From Eriocheir sinensis (lineage: Eukaryota; Arthropoda; Malacostraca; Decapoda; Varunidae): DNA of 64,000 bases. The stretch spans positions 1,055,074 through 1,119,073 of the forward strand of contig NW_026112164.1 in NCBI RefSeq assembly GCF_024679095.1. The letters are read 5' to 3'. The notes under the pieces were generated by a model that worked only from the letters and a program-made list of their open reading frames with translations, was not told where the DNA came from and did no database searches. The position numbers and the translations under genes were made by a program. Below, piece by piece: positions 1 to 12,489 of the stretch. Position 1 is the stretch's first letter. The number at the start of each line of letters is the position of its first letter.

Positions 1-49
1 AGTTTTAGAGGCTTTTTTTTTCTTCGTTGTCTTATTTTGCCCTTGACGC

Positions 50-560
50 TTTCCTCTTATGTCTTTATTTTGCCCTTGACGCTTTCCTCTTGTGTCTTTG
101 ACGCTTTCTTCTGGTGTCTTTATTTTGCCCTTGACGCTTTCCTCTTGTGTCTTTATTTTGCCCTTGACGCTTTCCTCTTGTGTCTTTATTTTGTCCTTGA
201 CGCTTTCCTCTTGTGTCTTTATTTTGCCCTTGACGCTTTCCTCTTGTGTCTTTATTTTGCCCTTGACGCTTTCCTCTTATGTCTTTATTTTGCCCTTGAC
301 GCTTTCCTCTTGTGTCTTTATTTTGCCCTTGACGCTTTCCTCTTGTGTCTTTATTTTGCCCTTGACGCTTTCCTCTTGTGTCTTTATTTTGCCCTTGACG
401 CTTTCCTCTTGTGTCTTTATTTTGCCCTTGACGCTTTCCTCTTGTGTCTTTATTTTGCCCTTGACGCTTTCCTCTTATGTCTTTATTTTGCCCTTGACGC
501 TTTCCTCTTGTGTCTTTATTTTGCCCTCGACGCTTTCCTCTTGTGTCTTTATTTTGCTCC
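50..560. repeat. 33-bp minisatellite, about 15 copies
   Basis: A 33-bp unit (core tgcccttgacgctttcctct) is repeated head to tail with few substitutions. Because 33 is a multiple of three, reading frames stay open on both strands and give an 11-residue repeating peptide in each. No start context, flanking exon or domain supports translation, so this is called a minisatellite rather than a gene. Confidence 0.95.
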
Positions 561-589
561 TGTCTGCTTCCTCTGGGTCGGTAACTCGG

Positions 590-805
590 TATTCTCAAAC
601 GCTCCTGCCTCTCACATCGACTATTTCCAAAGGCCGAAAAAGAGATTAATCGGGTTCTCATGAGCCTTTTCTCAGGTTCAGAATACAGAAGAAGGATCAA
701 ACTACCACCAGGGTCATAAAAGTACCTCTGGAAATGCCCCAAACCCCTACGAAAGCCTTGTCAAATATGTGTGCTAGGGCGCCGATCTGTCTGAGAATAC
801 GGCCC
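590..805 (-). mobile_element. Family A inverted-repeat element (MITE-like) copy
   Basis: Both ends carry the same inverted motif (gtattctcaaacg at the left, its complement tctgagaatacgg at the right). The internal motifs, ctatttccaaaggcc, gggttctcatgag and acgaaagccttgtcaaa, recur at ten or more places in the window. The copy has no coding capacity. The length of about 215 bp and the terminal inversion suggest a non-autonomous DNA element. Confidence 0.75.
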
Positions 806-1165
806 CTGATCTAAATAAAAAAGTCTTTCCAGCAGGAGGAGGGTCGTGAATCTCTGTAGCTCGCACGTGCTCTCCTCGCCATACGGTACTTGCTCCCCCT
901 CGCCACAGCTGAGCGCCTCCTCTGTACACGCGGCCAGGCATTAACTCGGCCAGGTGATGTAAGGGGAGCAGGTAATGGTAACGGAGCCGGGCAGGATATT
1001 GGACATTAAAACATGCTCACGTATCCATTATGCCGGAGTGCAGGTTGTGCGAGTGTTTGGTGTGAAAATTACGTTACATGCTCTGTTTTGAAATGTCCAC
1101 GGCCCCGACCCCGACCTTTTGAGTAAGTGGTATATTGTAACTAGACAGAGAGTAATGGTTTTAAG
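806..1165. other. No recognised feature
   Basis: Mixed-composition DNA. I see no long open frame, repeat or RNA-like structure here. Confidence 0.6.
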
Positions 1166-1377
1166 TTAAGGAAAGACACTATGAAAAGAGGAAGGGAAAC
1201 GTAAATAAAGGTGATAAGGTGACAATAGAAAGTAGCGCTTGGATAAGGAAACTAGATAGAGAATAAGCGTTTTAGGGAAAGATAGGAAGGAAAGAGAAGG
1301 ACAGACGAGATGAAATAAAGAAGAAAACATAGACAAAGATAATAAAGTGGTAATTGAAATAAGCTCGGATAAGAAAC

Positions 1378-1379
<2 letters not shown>

Positions 1380-1454
<75 letters not shown>
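1380..1454. repeat. (GT)n microsatellite
   Basis: About 37 uninterrupted GT units, preceded by about 200 bp of purine-rich sequence. The open frames across it are repeat artefacts. Confidence 0.97.
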
Positions 1455-1456
<2 letters not shown>

Positions 1457-2239
1457 CCGTGGAAAAAGAAAAAATATATAAATAACAAATGAAAGATAAT
1501 TGTTGACGGGGGATTGTTTGTATATTTGTTTGTTTGTTTGTGTGTGTGTGTGTACGTACGTATCTGTTGCAATCTTCCTCATTCTTCCACAATGGCGACG
1601 TGGCTCGTATTGGCGGCGTGATGGCCCTCCGCCGCCGTCCCTTCGTACTCCTGGCCAGCCTCGCCGCCGCCGCCCCTCGCCGGTTAATGATGTGCGGCGT
1701 AATGCATGCTCGGCTAAAGCGCCCCGGAGCCTCGTGCCGCCGCCTCGCTCTCATCTGTACGACACTTTGGCTTACAGCGAATGTCTGCACCTCAACAGCT
1801 GTTTGGCGGGATGTGGACGCTAAAGCGCTTCCTTGTGGGGCGTAAATAGGATTATGCAGCCCGTCCCTTGACACTGAGCACTCCAGACACTCGCAATGTG
1901 ACCACGGCGGGGGCAGGGGCCGTGTGGCGAGGCTGCCGCTGATCAGCTCCTCGTGACGCCGCGCGAGGACCGGGGAAATTCCGGTCCACATTCTGTTAAC
2001 TCCTGAACGGGTTGTACCATTCTGTTGAGGAGGAAGAGGTTTATTGTTTTCCCTATTATTATTTTATGTGTACCGTAAATATAGAGATAGGTAGATAGAT
2101 GGATAGATAGAAAGATAGACTAATATATGGGAAATTTGGGTCCTTTTTAGTTAACTGTTAAATGAGAGTTGTATCATTCTATTGAGGTAAAACTAGGCAC
2201 TGTTTTGGTTATACTATTTTGTATGTTCGTTTAATACAG

Positions 2240-3075
2240 AGATAGGTCGACAGGTTTCGAGCATTTCCAGGGGTAGTTTTATGACTCTGGTTTTAGTTTT
2301 ACTCTTTCTCTGTACCGTGAACCTAACAAAACTTTTATTACAACCTTGCAGCAGTCTAGGGGTCATATTCTTAAACATTTCGGCGCCCAAGTGTATACAT
2401 TTGACAAGGCTTTCATGGGAGTTTTGAGCATTTCCAGGGATAGTTTAAGGACTCGTGGTAGTGTGACCCTTCTTCTGTACCATGAACCTAACAAAACACT
2501 CATTACAACCCTGCAGCAGTCTAGGGGTCACATTCTTAAACATTTCGCCGCCCAAGCACATACATTTGACAAGGCTTTCACGGGAGTTTTGAGTATTTAC
2601 AGGGGTACTTTTATGACCCCATGGTGGTAGTGTGACCCTTCTGTACCATGAACCTAACAAAACACTTATTACAACCCTACAGCAGTTTAAGGGTCACATT
2701 CTTAAACATTTCGGCGCCCAAGCACACACATTTGACAAGGCTTTCGTGTATAGGAGTTTTGAGCATTTCCAGCGATAGCTTAATGACTCTTGTAGTAGTC
2801 TGCCCCTTCTTCTGTGCCAATAACCTAACAAAACACTTATTACAATCCGTCAGCAGTTTAAAGGTCATATTCTTAAACATTTCGGCGCCCAAGCACACAC
2901 ATTTGACAAGACATTCGTGTATAGGAGTTTTAGCATTTCCAGGGGTAGTGTGACCCTTCTTCTGTACCATGAACCTAAAAAAGACTCATTAGAACCCGGC
3001 TGATCCCCTTTTTGGCCTTTGGAAATAGTTGATGTGAGAGGCGGAAGGAAACGTCTGAGAATACCGACCCAGCGG
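2240..3075 (+). mobile_element. Tandem cluster of family A element segments
   Basis: The segment accatgaacctaacaaaac...cattcttaaacatttcggcgccc...gacaaggctttcgt...gagcatttccagg is repeated about four times at roughly 155-175 bp spacing. The last copy ends with the family A right end (gatgtgagaggcggaag...cgtctgagaatac). The cluster looks like a tandem amplification of part of the element followed by one intact right terminus. Confidence 0.75.
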
Positions 3076-3208
3076 CCTTGCGTGGATGCCGGGAAGTGTG
3101 GCTTGTTTGCTGCCGCGAGTCACGAGAGGCGAGGCGAGGGTGAGGCAGTGATGATATGAAACAATGTGACAGGGAACACGTGAGCCCCAACATCCCTTCT
3201 GAGTACCG

Positions 3209-3623
<415 letters not shown>

Positions 3624-3944
3624 ACTCCCTCCTTCCCTCCTTTTTAATTTCTTTTTTCACCGTTCCAATTTTATAGCAACCATTTTTCTTTCTTGTGCTA
3701 CCTCCCTCTCTCTCTCTCTCCCCCTACTGTTGTTTATTGAAGCGGCGCCCAAACAGCCGACGAGTCGCTCTAACATATTGCTGAATGCTGTCCCTCCTGC
3801 CGCGCCCGGGTAAAAACAACGAAGGACTGGCTGCGTGCTGGGCGGCGGGAAGAAGAGCGGCGGGTGACGGATGATGCAGGGGCTGAGGGAACCGAGGACG
3901 TTACGGGGCTGGATGATGCTGGTGTTCGGTCTTGGCAGCTAATG

Positions 3945-4574
3945 TTAGGGAAAGACGTTGGCTTGTCAGGGTGGACGGTTGTTGAATGTCTGGAAGGAGT
4001 GTAGAGAGAACCCTGAGCTGTCTGAAACTTATAGAAAACACAGCTCCAAGGTAAAGTAAATACACGTAACAATACCTGTGAATTAATTAATGAGGAAAGA
4101 CGTTAGTCTCTCATGGTGAAGGGTCAGTGAATGTTAGTGAGGAGTGTAGAGAGAACCCTGAACTGTCTGAAACTTATAGAAAACACAGCTCCAAGGTAAA
4201 GTAAATACACGTAACAATACCTATGAATTAATTAATGAGGAAAGACGTTAGTTTCTCGTGGTGAAGGGTCAGTGAATGTTTGGGAGGAGTGTTAAGAGAT
4301 GCCTGAGCAGTGTGAAACATATAGGAAACACAGCTCCAAGGTAAAGTACAGACGTGTAACTATAGCCATGCATTAACGTTACTTTGTCAGAGCGAAGGGT
4401 TAGTGAAGGTTGGAAAGCCGTGTGCAGAGAAGCCGGAGCAGTCTGGAACTTATAAACAACTTCTGCGTCAACTAAATACAAGTGAAAATAGAAATACGTT
4501 CAAAGAAATGTAAAGGCGATGGTTTGTCAAAGTAAAGGTTAGTGAATGTTGGGAGGAGTGTGGAGAGTCCTGCG

Positions 4575-4580
<6 letters not shown>
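3945..4580. repeat. Diverged tandem repeat, unit about 142 bp, about 4.5 copies
   Basis: Units share aaagacgttagt, gaagggtcagtgaatgtt, gaggagtgtagagagaa and cacagctccaaggtaaagta. Copies become less alike to the right. No protein reading is conserved between them. Confidence 0.85.
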
Positions 4581-4613
<33 letters not shown>

Positions 4614-4681
4614 GACACACACAGATGAAAAGATATAGATGTTTATTGACCGTAACATGCATATGGAATTCTGTTCATAAA

Positions 4682-4725
<44 letters not shown>
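4577..4725 (-). repeat. Inverted copy of the core flanked by (CA)n and (CT)n
   Basis: The complement of the 3,421-3,484 core (tgaccgtaacatgcatatgg) sits between a (CA)n and a (CT)n tract. This is the mirror image of the 3.2-3.6 kb locus. Confidence 0.85.
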
Positions 4726-4729
<4 letters not shown>

Positions 4730-5059
4730 ATGTTTATCTATGTTCCCTACAGCTAAAAACGAGAGTTACTACTTTTCAACGACAAAAGTTCAAGCAGAAT
4801 CTGGCCTTTATAAAACCCGACGTTGACAACTTACTAGTCAATGCTCGGTCCATTTTTAATTCACAGTCGTGTTGTGGTAACGGAGCGGGGCCATTATTGA
4901 ACCTGATGCACGAATGTGAGCGTTGCAGTAATGGACAGCACGCATTTGTCAGGGTATTGAGTGCACGGATATGACGCTCACAATGGACGCATTTACGGGG
5001 TTAATAAAAGGCATCAGAGCCGAACACAAAAGGGTTAAATGCAGCCTCGATTCATAGCA

Positions 5060-5380
5060 AACACCACAAAAGTCTGCTGAGCCCCGCATTCGACGTGACG
5101 TCAGTGATGCGGGTTTGAATCCGCCGCAAACCACCTGGGATTTTTTATTCACCTCCGAGTGGCCTAAGACTACCCACATGCTGTCCTGAAGACCACCCAT
5201 CAACCCGAACTCTAGAAGAATCTGTCTAAGTGAAATCAAGGTGAAATCCAGGGGGAAGCATGAGCCAATAATAATGGCGCCACTGTAAACAATTGCCCGC
5301 GCCATGATGGGGTCGGGCCGACTATCAGGCCCCTATGTAATAGTCTACCGGCGCTAGAGGCCACATGTAAAAAAAAAAAG
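5060..5380 (+). mobile_element. SINE family 1 copy, A-tailed
   Basis: Homologous to the other SINE-1 copies. It has a degenerate tRNA-like B box (gcgggtttgaatccgcc), the conserved body (cacatgctgtcctgaagacc, aatggcgccactgtaaacaa, ggccgactatcaggcccc) and a 3' end ctaccggcgctagaggccac followed by an A-run. It is non-coding; the minus-strand open frame here is a shadow. Confidence 0.8.
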
Positions 5381-5579
5381 TCATCTCTGAATCACTTGGC
5401 GAGGAAGAAAAGTGTCCGTGCATTAGTGCTGAGTAAGTCCTCGGTGCTTTAGTGGCGGGACACACGCCTGACGTCACCGAAGCCTTGCAGTGAGAAGACG
5501 CAAAAATGCAAGTGTGTAAGGTGTGTTGTATTGAGTCACGTGATGGTAGTAACTGACCTCTCTTCTGGCCTCTCCTTCT

Positions 5580-5672
5580 GTTTTCTTTGGTTGGAATAGG
5601 GTCTAGTGGGCCCCTTTGTTGCTTTCTTTCTTTTATTCTTTTAGCTGCCTCCCTTGCTGTAAAAAAAAAAAA
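5580..5672 (+). mobile_element. LINE 3'-end fragment
   Basis: A diverged copy of the 3' terminus found at 6.7 kb, 14.9 kb and 57.8 kb: T-rich stretch, tagctgcctcccttgctgt, then an A-run. It contains only untranslated sequence. Confidence 0.6.
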
Positions 5673-5864
5673 GCAACACTTTTCCCTGAATCACTTAGTA
5701 GTCCAGGAGCTAATTCCCATAAGACCCCTAAAAAACGAATTGGTTCAACACCCTCTACAGCCAAGGTTTGACTGGACAGGGTGGTAGATTGGACCCTCTG
5801 GAATAGCCCTAGGTGGGGTGTAATAGGGTAGTAATAATGTGTTGAGGGAATTTTTACTTTTATA

Positions 5865-6085
5865 TTCTTAAACATTTCGGCGCCCAAGCTTACATATTTG
5901 GCAAGCCTTTCGTAGGAGTCATGGGTATTTCAAAGGGTGACTTTATTACTGGTGATACTTTGACCCTTCCTCTGTACCATGAACCTTAAAAAAATACCCG
6001 TTAGAGCTCGATAGATCTCCCTTTAGGATTTTGGAAATGGTTGATGTGAGAGGCGGAAGTGTCTGAAAATACGGACCTTCTTGTG
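5865..6085 (+). mobile_element. Family A inverted-repeat element copy
   Basis: Runs from atattcttaaacatttcggc to gaggcggaagtgtctgaaaatacgg, with the internal landmarks gcaagcctttcgta, tctgtaccatgaacc and tttggaaatggttgatgtga. The termini are mutually inverted. Confidence 0.8.
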
Positions 6086-6204
6086 TCCATCTACAGCCTA
6101 TACTAGTGATACTTAACCTGGAGATGAGATAGTAATTTTCAGGGGGAGCGCGAGCCCCGGAGATTTGTCGGAATTTCTCTAATTATATATATATATATTT
6201 TTTT

Positions 6205-6575
6205 TTTTACGTCGTTGCCTGTTGCGCCGGTAGGCATCTTCCTGGTGGGGCCTGATGGTCGGCCCAAGGCTTCTTATAGGTGGGGCCTGATGGTCGGCCC
6301 AGCCCGTTCTGGCGCAGGCGAGTGTTTATAGTGGCGCCATCTTGCATTGGCTCATGCTGCACCCCCCCCGGAACTCGTTCTTGATTCGCTTGGACGGCTT
6401 CCTCTAGAGTCCGGGTTGATGGGTGGTCTTCAGGACAGCATGTGGGTAGTTTTAAGCCACTCGGCGGTGACTGAAATATCCGAGTGGTAGCGTGGGATTC
6501 GAACCCGCGTCGTCCATCACGCGGTGAATGTGGGCCCAGTACGCTACCAGTTCGGCCACCGCCTACCCCATAATA
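6205..6575 (-). mobile_element. SINE family 1 copy with intact tRNA-like head
   Basis: On the minus strand a tRNA-like head (A-box-like ggtggccgaactggtagc, B box gcgggttcgaatcccac) begins near 6,575. The shared SINE-1 body follows and the copy ends in an A-tail (T-run at 6,200-6,208). A and B boxes in this order are the internal RNA polymerase III promoter expected of a tRNA-derived SINE. This is the best copy for defining the family. Confidence 0.85.
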
Positions 6576-6699
6576 ATATGATTATGTTTTTATATTAACA
6601 GTAGTGTGGGATGATGTCGAGAGTTTTGTGCTAAATGCAAAATATCGGCTTTGCTAACTTGAAACTAGTCCACTTAGCCTTATCATTGTTTATGAAATC

Positions 6700-6895
6700 T
6701 GAGAGGGAATGTTATCCTGCCTACGACTTGAACTCTTTCAAGAGGAGGGTATCAGGACACCTCTCCTCCCGAAATTGACCTCTCTTTCGGCCACCTCTTT
6801 TGATTCTTTTTTGTAGGAGCAGAGAGTAGCGGGCTTTTTTATTATTGTTTCCTTTTTGTGTGCCCTTGAGCTGTCTCCTTTGTTTTAAAAAAAAA
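6700..6895 (+). mobile_element. LINE 3' end: last codons, 3' UTR and A-tail
   Basis: The plus strand encodes the end of a LINE ORF2 (tacgacttgaactctttcaa onward; peptide YDLNSFKRRVSGHLSSRN then stop). A UTR follows (ggccacctcttttgattc, gagtagcgggc, cccttgagctg) and then an A-run. The same ending occurs on the minus strand at 14,846-15,040 and 57,790-57,935. The copy is severely 5'-truncated. Confidence 0.85.
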
Positions 6896-7461
6896 TATAT
6901 GCAAAAGGAGCTTGGGGGGAAAGACCCATTCCTAGCAGGGGCGCGCCAGTAAAAAGGTTAAGATCTATATTATCAGACTCTTTAGGCTTACTCCACACAT
7001 CAAAAGGCTCTCGCAGAGGTTGTCGGGGTTTCCATTGGTGGTTTCCTGAGCCTGGCGGTAGTTTTGTAAGGCGTCCGCTCTGTGGACGGGGAAAACACTC
7101 ATGACAACCCAACGTGGCTCCTCTCTGGCCTTGAAAAACGTTCGTAACAAGAGCCACAAACGTTTGATAAGAATGTAAGAATCGCCGCTTTCTACATTAA
7201 AATTACTGCTCCTCACGAGACGGAAACTGCTCCTCTTCAAACACATCATGGCTTGTTTCGCATGGAGACATTTTTTATTAATATCTTCCGGCCCCGCGAC
7301 CTTGACCTTCAGTGGGGGCCTTGAAATGCTTATTTAAACCCCGGATCGGACGCTTAAAATTCAGCTTGTAATGTTTCCTACTGGCGCGGGCGATGTCATG
7401 AGGCGATATTTGTGTTTTTTTTTTTCATGTTTTTGTTGGATATTTTGTTCCGTCGGTCAGT

Positions 7462-7582
<121 letters not shown>

Positions 7583-7914
7583 CTCTGTTTATCTGTTTAC
7601 TTATTTTTCTATATATCTCCATTTATCTACATCTCTCTCTCTCACCCGTAATGGCGCCTCTACCCTCCCTCTATTGATGGCGCCTCTTCCCTCTGTCTCG
7701 CCGCTCCACGCCCAGGACCGCCAAGCCTCCATATATGAATAGCCCCATAACATTGCCTCAAGGTGGGATGCGGGGGCGGCGGCGGTGGTGATGATGGGGT
7801 CTCGCTCTCCCTCTGTTTCTGCCTCCTCTCGCTTCCTCCTCTGCCGCGATCATCCGCCACTATTGCTGAGCTGTTGCTGCCAGCCTAACGGAGCATGTCA
7901 TGGATTTAAAGCGT

Positions 7915-8395
7915 TGTATTCTCAGGCGCTTTCGGCTCTCACAGCATCTATTTCAGAGGGTTCTCATGAGTGACTTTTCACGTCCATGATGCAGAAGCCT
8001 TGTCAAACTATCTCTGTAGGCCCATAACACTACCCTTGGAAGTACCTACAGTCTATACAAAGGCCCACGTACACAAACGCTCATGGCTGTTTCCAAATGC
8101 CACAAAAGGAGGTTGGTAGGGATCTCAGGAGTCCTTTTCACGTTCATGGTGCGGAGGCCTTGCCAAAATGTCACTAGGCTCATAAAACTACCCTTGGAAA
8201 TACCTATAACCCCAAAGGCCATAATGGAGATTAGTCGGGTTCTCATGAGTTTTTTCACGTTCATGGTGCGAAAGCTTTGCCAAACTATCACTAGGCTCAT
8301 AACACTACCGTTGGAAATACTAACTCAACCTCTGCGAAAGCTTTATCGAATGTGGGTGTGTGAGCCCCGAAATGTTTGAGAATATGGACCTAACT
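7915..8395 (-). mobile_element. Family A element, complement orientation, internally duplicated
   Basis: Begins gtattctcaggcgctttcgg and ends ccccgaaatgtttgagaata. The internal block gggttctcatgagt...cacgttcatggtgc...ggctcataa occurs three times, so the copy is about twice the usual length. Confidence 0.75.
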
Positions 8396-8719
8396 CAGAA
8401 GAGAGACAGAAAAGTACTTATTATTGTTGTTTTGTAGACCGTTCTGTGATTTCAAACTCCATATTTCCTCCATATTTCTGTGTTTTGTAATATTGTAACG
8501 CCGGGCTTTAAAAATTCAGGCGGTGCGCATGACATATGGCTTATGGAAAAGTGGTATTTGTGGCAACCATCCCCGGCATTTCAATTTTTGTCCTATGCTG
8601 TATGAGACTCGGTGTTTTATGTGCAGCCCTGTGGTGGACGATGACAGGAGACGCACGGGCGCCGGGTGAGGGACGGCCGGGCAGGTGGCGGCTTGACGGA
8701 TGCATCGGCCAAATATGAC

Positions 8720-9215
8720 GAAAACTCGAACCTGTGCATTACTTATAGGCGGGGAATTATTGATGAAGATTGGCCTGTATAGAACGTGGTGATACAGACG
8801 GCCATTAATAGTGTTCACCATAACGAAACTTAGGCGTAATGTTTGTTGTGGACGTAGAGAGAACAGGGAGATGGACTTATTGGCTGGGAATTAGTGATGA
8901 CGATTGGCCTGTATAGAACGCGGTGAGTCAGACGATCAAACAAAATTGTTCACCATAACGAAACTGACGCGTAATGTTTGTTATGGGCAGACAGTAAGCA
9001 GGGAGATGAACTTTACAATCTGTTTCACTCCCCTAAAATAATGAAAACTCGAACCTTTGCATTACTTATTGGCAGGGAATTATTGATGACGATTGGCCTG
9101 TATAGAACGCGGTGATTCAGACGGCCAAATACTAGTGTTCACCAGGGCAACAATGAAGGGTTAGTTTTACTCTGTTGGTTTTGTGGACAGACAGGGAACA
9201 GGGACGTGAATTATA
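8720..9215. repeat. Diverged tandem repeat, three copies
   Basis: Three copies share gaacctttgcattactta, gaattattgatgacgattgg, cctgtatagaacgcggtga and gttcaccataacgaaac. Spacing is uneven (about 130 and 190 bp). No conserved reading frame. Confidence 0.8.
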
Positions 9216-9289
9216 CACACATACTTCGTCCTCTATATGAGTGTTACTAGGCCATGACCTGAGTTATATATAGTACTACTTCGTCTTTA

Positions 9290-9376
9290 TAGGAGCAGTG
9301 GTCAGCGGGCTTTTTTTTCTACACTTTCGTTTTGTTGACCTTGAGCTGCTTCCTTTGTTGTAAAAAAAAAAAAAAG
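9290..9376 (+). mobile_element. LINE 3'-end fragment
   Basis: Contains the shared tail (ggagcagtggtcagcgggc, gaccttgagctgcttccttt) and a terminal A-run. Confidence 0.7.
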
Positions 9377-9418
9377 TACGATCTGGATCGCTCTCGTATT
9401 TTTACTTATTTCTTCCAT

Positions 9419-9530
9419 ACCATAACTGGCGCCACTATAACAACTGCCTGCGCCATGACGGGCTTGGGCTGACCATCTGGCCCCTGAAGAAAGCCTACCG
9501 GTGCTATTGGCGGGGATGTAAAAAAAAAAA
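9419..9530 (+). mobile_element. SINE family 1, 3' half
   Basis: Begins within the body (ataactggcgccactataac) and runs through ggctgaccatctggcccc to the 3' end ctaccggtgctattggcggg plus A-run. It leads directly into the tandem array of this same 3' end. Confidence 0.8.
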
Positions 9531-10016
9531 AGCTATTGGCGGAGATGTAAAAAAAAAAAGGTATAGGCGGGGATGTAAAAAAAAGCTATTGGCGGGGATG
9601 TAAAAAAAAAAAAAAAGCTATTGGCGGGGATGTAAAAAAAAAAAAGCTATTGGCGGGGATGTAAAAAAAAAAAGCTATTTGCGGAGATGTAAAAAAAAAA
9701 AAAAAGGTATAGGCGGGGATGTAAAAAAAAGCTATTGGCGGGGATGTAAAAAAAAGCTATTGGCGGGGATGTAAAAAAAAAAAAACTATTGGCGGGGATG
9801 TTAAAAAAAAAAGCTATTGGCGGGGATGTAAAAAAAAAAAGCTATTGGCGGGGATATAAAAAAAAAAAAGCTATTGGCGGGGATGTAAAAAAAAAAAAAA
9901 GGTATAGGCGGGGATGTAAAAAAAAATTATAGGCGGGGATGTAAAAAAAAAAAAAGCTATTGGCGGGGATGTAAAAAAAAAGCTATTGGCGGGATGTAAA
10001 AAGCTATTATGGCGGG
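9508..10016 (+). repeat. SINE-tail satellite: about 19 tandem copies of the SINE-1 3' terminus
   Basis: The unit is gctattggcggggatgt followed by 8-15 A, about 25-32 bp in all. The first unit is continuous with the SINE copy at 9,419-9,530. Variant units (ggcggagatg, then ggtataggcgg) recur in the same order at intervals, which suggests block duplication. Confidence 0.9.
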
Positions 10017-10402
10017 ATCTTTGTTCTTTTTCTTCTTCTTCTTCTTCTTCTTCTTCTTCTTCTTCTTCGTTTTCATCTTCGTTTTCTTCTTCGTTTTCGT
10101 CTCCTTCTTTTTCTTCTTCTTCTTCCTCCTCTTCTTCTTCTTCTTCTTTGTCTTCTTCTTCTTCTTCTTCTTCTTCTTCTTCTTCTTCTTCTTCTTCTTC
10201 TTCTTCTTCTTCTTCTTCTTCTTCTTCTTCTTCTTCTTCTTCTCTCTTTTCTTTTTCTTTTCTCCTTCTTCTTTGTCTTCTTCTTTGTTCTTGTCTTCTT
10301 CTTCTTCTTCTTCTTCTTCTTCTTCTTCTTCTTCTTCTTCTTCTCTCTCTTTTTCTTCTTCTTTTTCTCCTTCTTCTTTGTCTTCTTCTTTGTTCTTTGT
10401 CT

Positions 10403-10434
<32 letters not shown>

Positions 10435-10825
10435 TTCTCCTCCTTCTTCTCCTTCTTCTTTCTTCTTCTTCTCTCTCTTTTTCTTCTTCATTTTCTTATT
10501 TTTCTTCTTCTTCTTCTTCTCCTTCTTCCTTCTTCTTCTTCTCTCTCTTTTTCCTCTTCTTTTTCTCCTTCTTCCTTGTCTTCTTCTTTGTTTTTTGTCT
10601 TCTCCTTCTTCTTCTTCTTCTTCTTCTTCTTCTTCTTCTTCTCCTTCTTCCTTCTTCTTCTCTCTTTTTCTTCTTCTTTTTCTCCTTCTTCTTTGTCTTC
10701 TTCTTTGTTCTTTGTCTTCTTCTTCTTCTTCTTCTTCTTCTTCTTCTTCTTCTTCTTCTTCTCCTCCTTCTTCTTCTTCTTCTTCTTCTTCTTCTTCTTC
10801 TTTTTCTTCTTCTTCTTCTTCTTCT

Positions 10826-10860
<35 letters not shown>
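10017..10860. repeat. Long imperfect (TTC)n polypyrimidine tract
   Basis: About 840 bp of TTC with CTC/TTT interruptions. It contains several copies of a longer block (tctctctttttcttcttctt, tttctccttcttctttgtct), so part of the tract grew by block duplication. The poly-Ser, poly-Phe, poly-Glu and poly-Lys frames are artefacts. Confidence 0.97.
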
Positions 10861-10871
10861 GACAACTTTTT

Positions 10872-11160
10872 CGGGGACTATATTGTGGGATCTCTTGGTC
10901 GACCCCAGCCCGTTAGCGGCGCACGCGAATTTTTTTTTATAGTGGCTGCCGTGATGTGTGACCCTTGCTTGGCCTGTGCTGCCCCCCGGTGTTCCTCTTG
11001 ACGGAAGTCGCTGAAGTTAGGGTTGATTGAAGGTCTGGGCAGCGTGTGGATAATCTTCAGACACTCGGCGATGGTTGAGCGTGTATTATATCAGTGGAAC
11101 TCGAACTTAGGTCCACTGTCTCACCACGCCCGCACGCTGACTGCTCGACCACCGCCTTTC
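10872..11160 (-). mobile_element. SINE family 1 copy, diverged
   Basis: Minus-strand copy. It retains the tRNA-like B-box region (complement of ggaactcgaacttaggtcc), tgctcgaccaccgcc at the head, and body landmarks such as gggttgattgaaggtctggg. Confidence 0.6.
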
Positions 11161-11890
11161 CTCTTCTTCTTTTTCTTCTTCTTTTTCTTCTTTTTCTTCG
11201 GCAACTAATCCTCTCTTCATCATTATCTCCTTCTTCTTCTTGTTCTTTTTTTCGGCGGCTATTCTCATTTTGCTCTTATTCTTTTTTATCTTCTTATCTT
11301 TCTCCTCCTCTTCTTCTTCGGCAACTAATCTCCTCTTCTTCTTCTTCTTCCAGGTACGTGACTTGGAATACAGCAGGATCCCCCCCCCCACCCCCACCCC
11401 CCACACCCGCACCTCTCTTCTCCAGCTGGTAAGTAAACTGTCCCCGGGAACCATCACTCTCTCCTCCGATCATCACATTTCATCCTTCCCATCGTAAATA
11501 TTGTCACTTTTAAGATCAACGTTATCTCTCTTCGTTCATTTCCAGCAGTGAGCCCTTTCTTTCATCAGTGTAGTTTTCTTTTCCTTTCTCTCCTTGGTTT
11601 ATCACGTTTTATCCTCCCATCATCGTAAATAGCGTCACTTTTAAGATCAATGTTTTATCTTTCTCCATTTGCGATCGTAACTTCATATCCAGCGTTGTAT
11701 TGAGAATCATCTGTGGAGTTTTTTGCTTTTCGTTTTTCTTCAGTTCGTCGCATTTCATCCCGCTCGTTGTAAGTATTTTCAGTTTTTAAGGCGGTGTGAT
11801 CCCCCTCCATCGCAGTCATTTTTTCCAGGAGCGTGATGAGCAGTTTTTTGGGGTCGTTCTTATGTTTGTTTTTGTGATTACTGACGAATG
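11160..11890. other. TTC-rich segment, then unremarkable DNA
   Basis: A second short TTC-rich tract runs to 11,350. It is followed by two diverged copies (11,480 and 11,615) of a block containing gtcacttttaagatcaa. I see no gene. Confidence 0.6.
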
Positions 11891-11896
11891 ATTCTG

Positions 11897-12321
<425 letters not shown>

Positions 12322-12489
12322 TGCTCACCGGGACGTAATCACCGCCATTTTTCACCGCCCGCCGCTGGGGACGTGCAAAGACGCACCACAAAAGTAATAA
12401 AGGGAGAATTAATTGAGTGGTGTCTCCTACGCGGCCTGGCGGGCGCTCATTCGTCACGGCGGTAAGGAGGAGACAGACACCCACACACC

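Noticed and set aside
37..742. Open frames on both strands over the 33-bp repeat
   Set aside because: The unit length is a multiple of three, so any frame stays open. There is no initiation context or domain.
1534..1845. GC-rich open frame with a signal-peptide-like start (ATG at 1,621)
   Set aside because: About 74 codons of Ala/Arg-rich composition that fits GC-rich DNA. No splice donor, homology or downstream exon seen.
6485..6575. Possible tRNA gene on the minus strand
   Set aside because: A and B boxes are present, but the head is continuous with the SINE body and no acceptor stem pairs.
9871..11001. Long poly-Ser, poly-Phe, poly-Glu and poly-Lys frames
   Set aside because: They are translations of the TTC tract.
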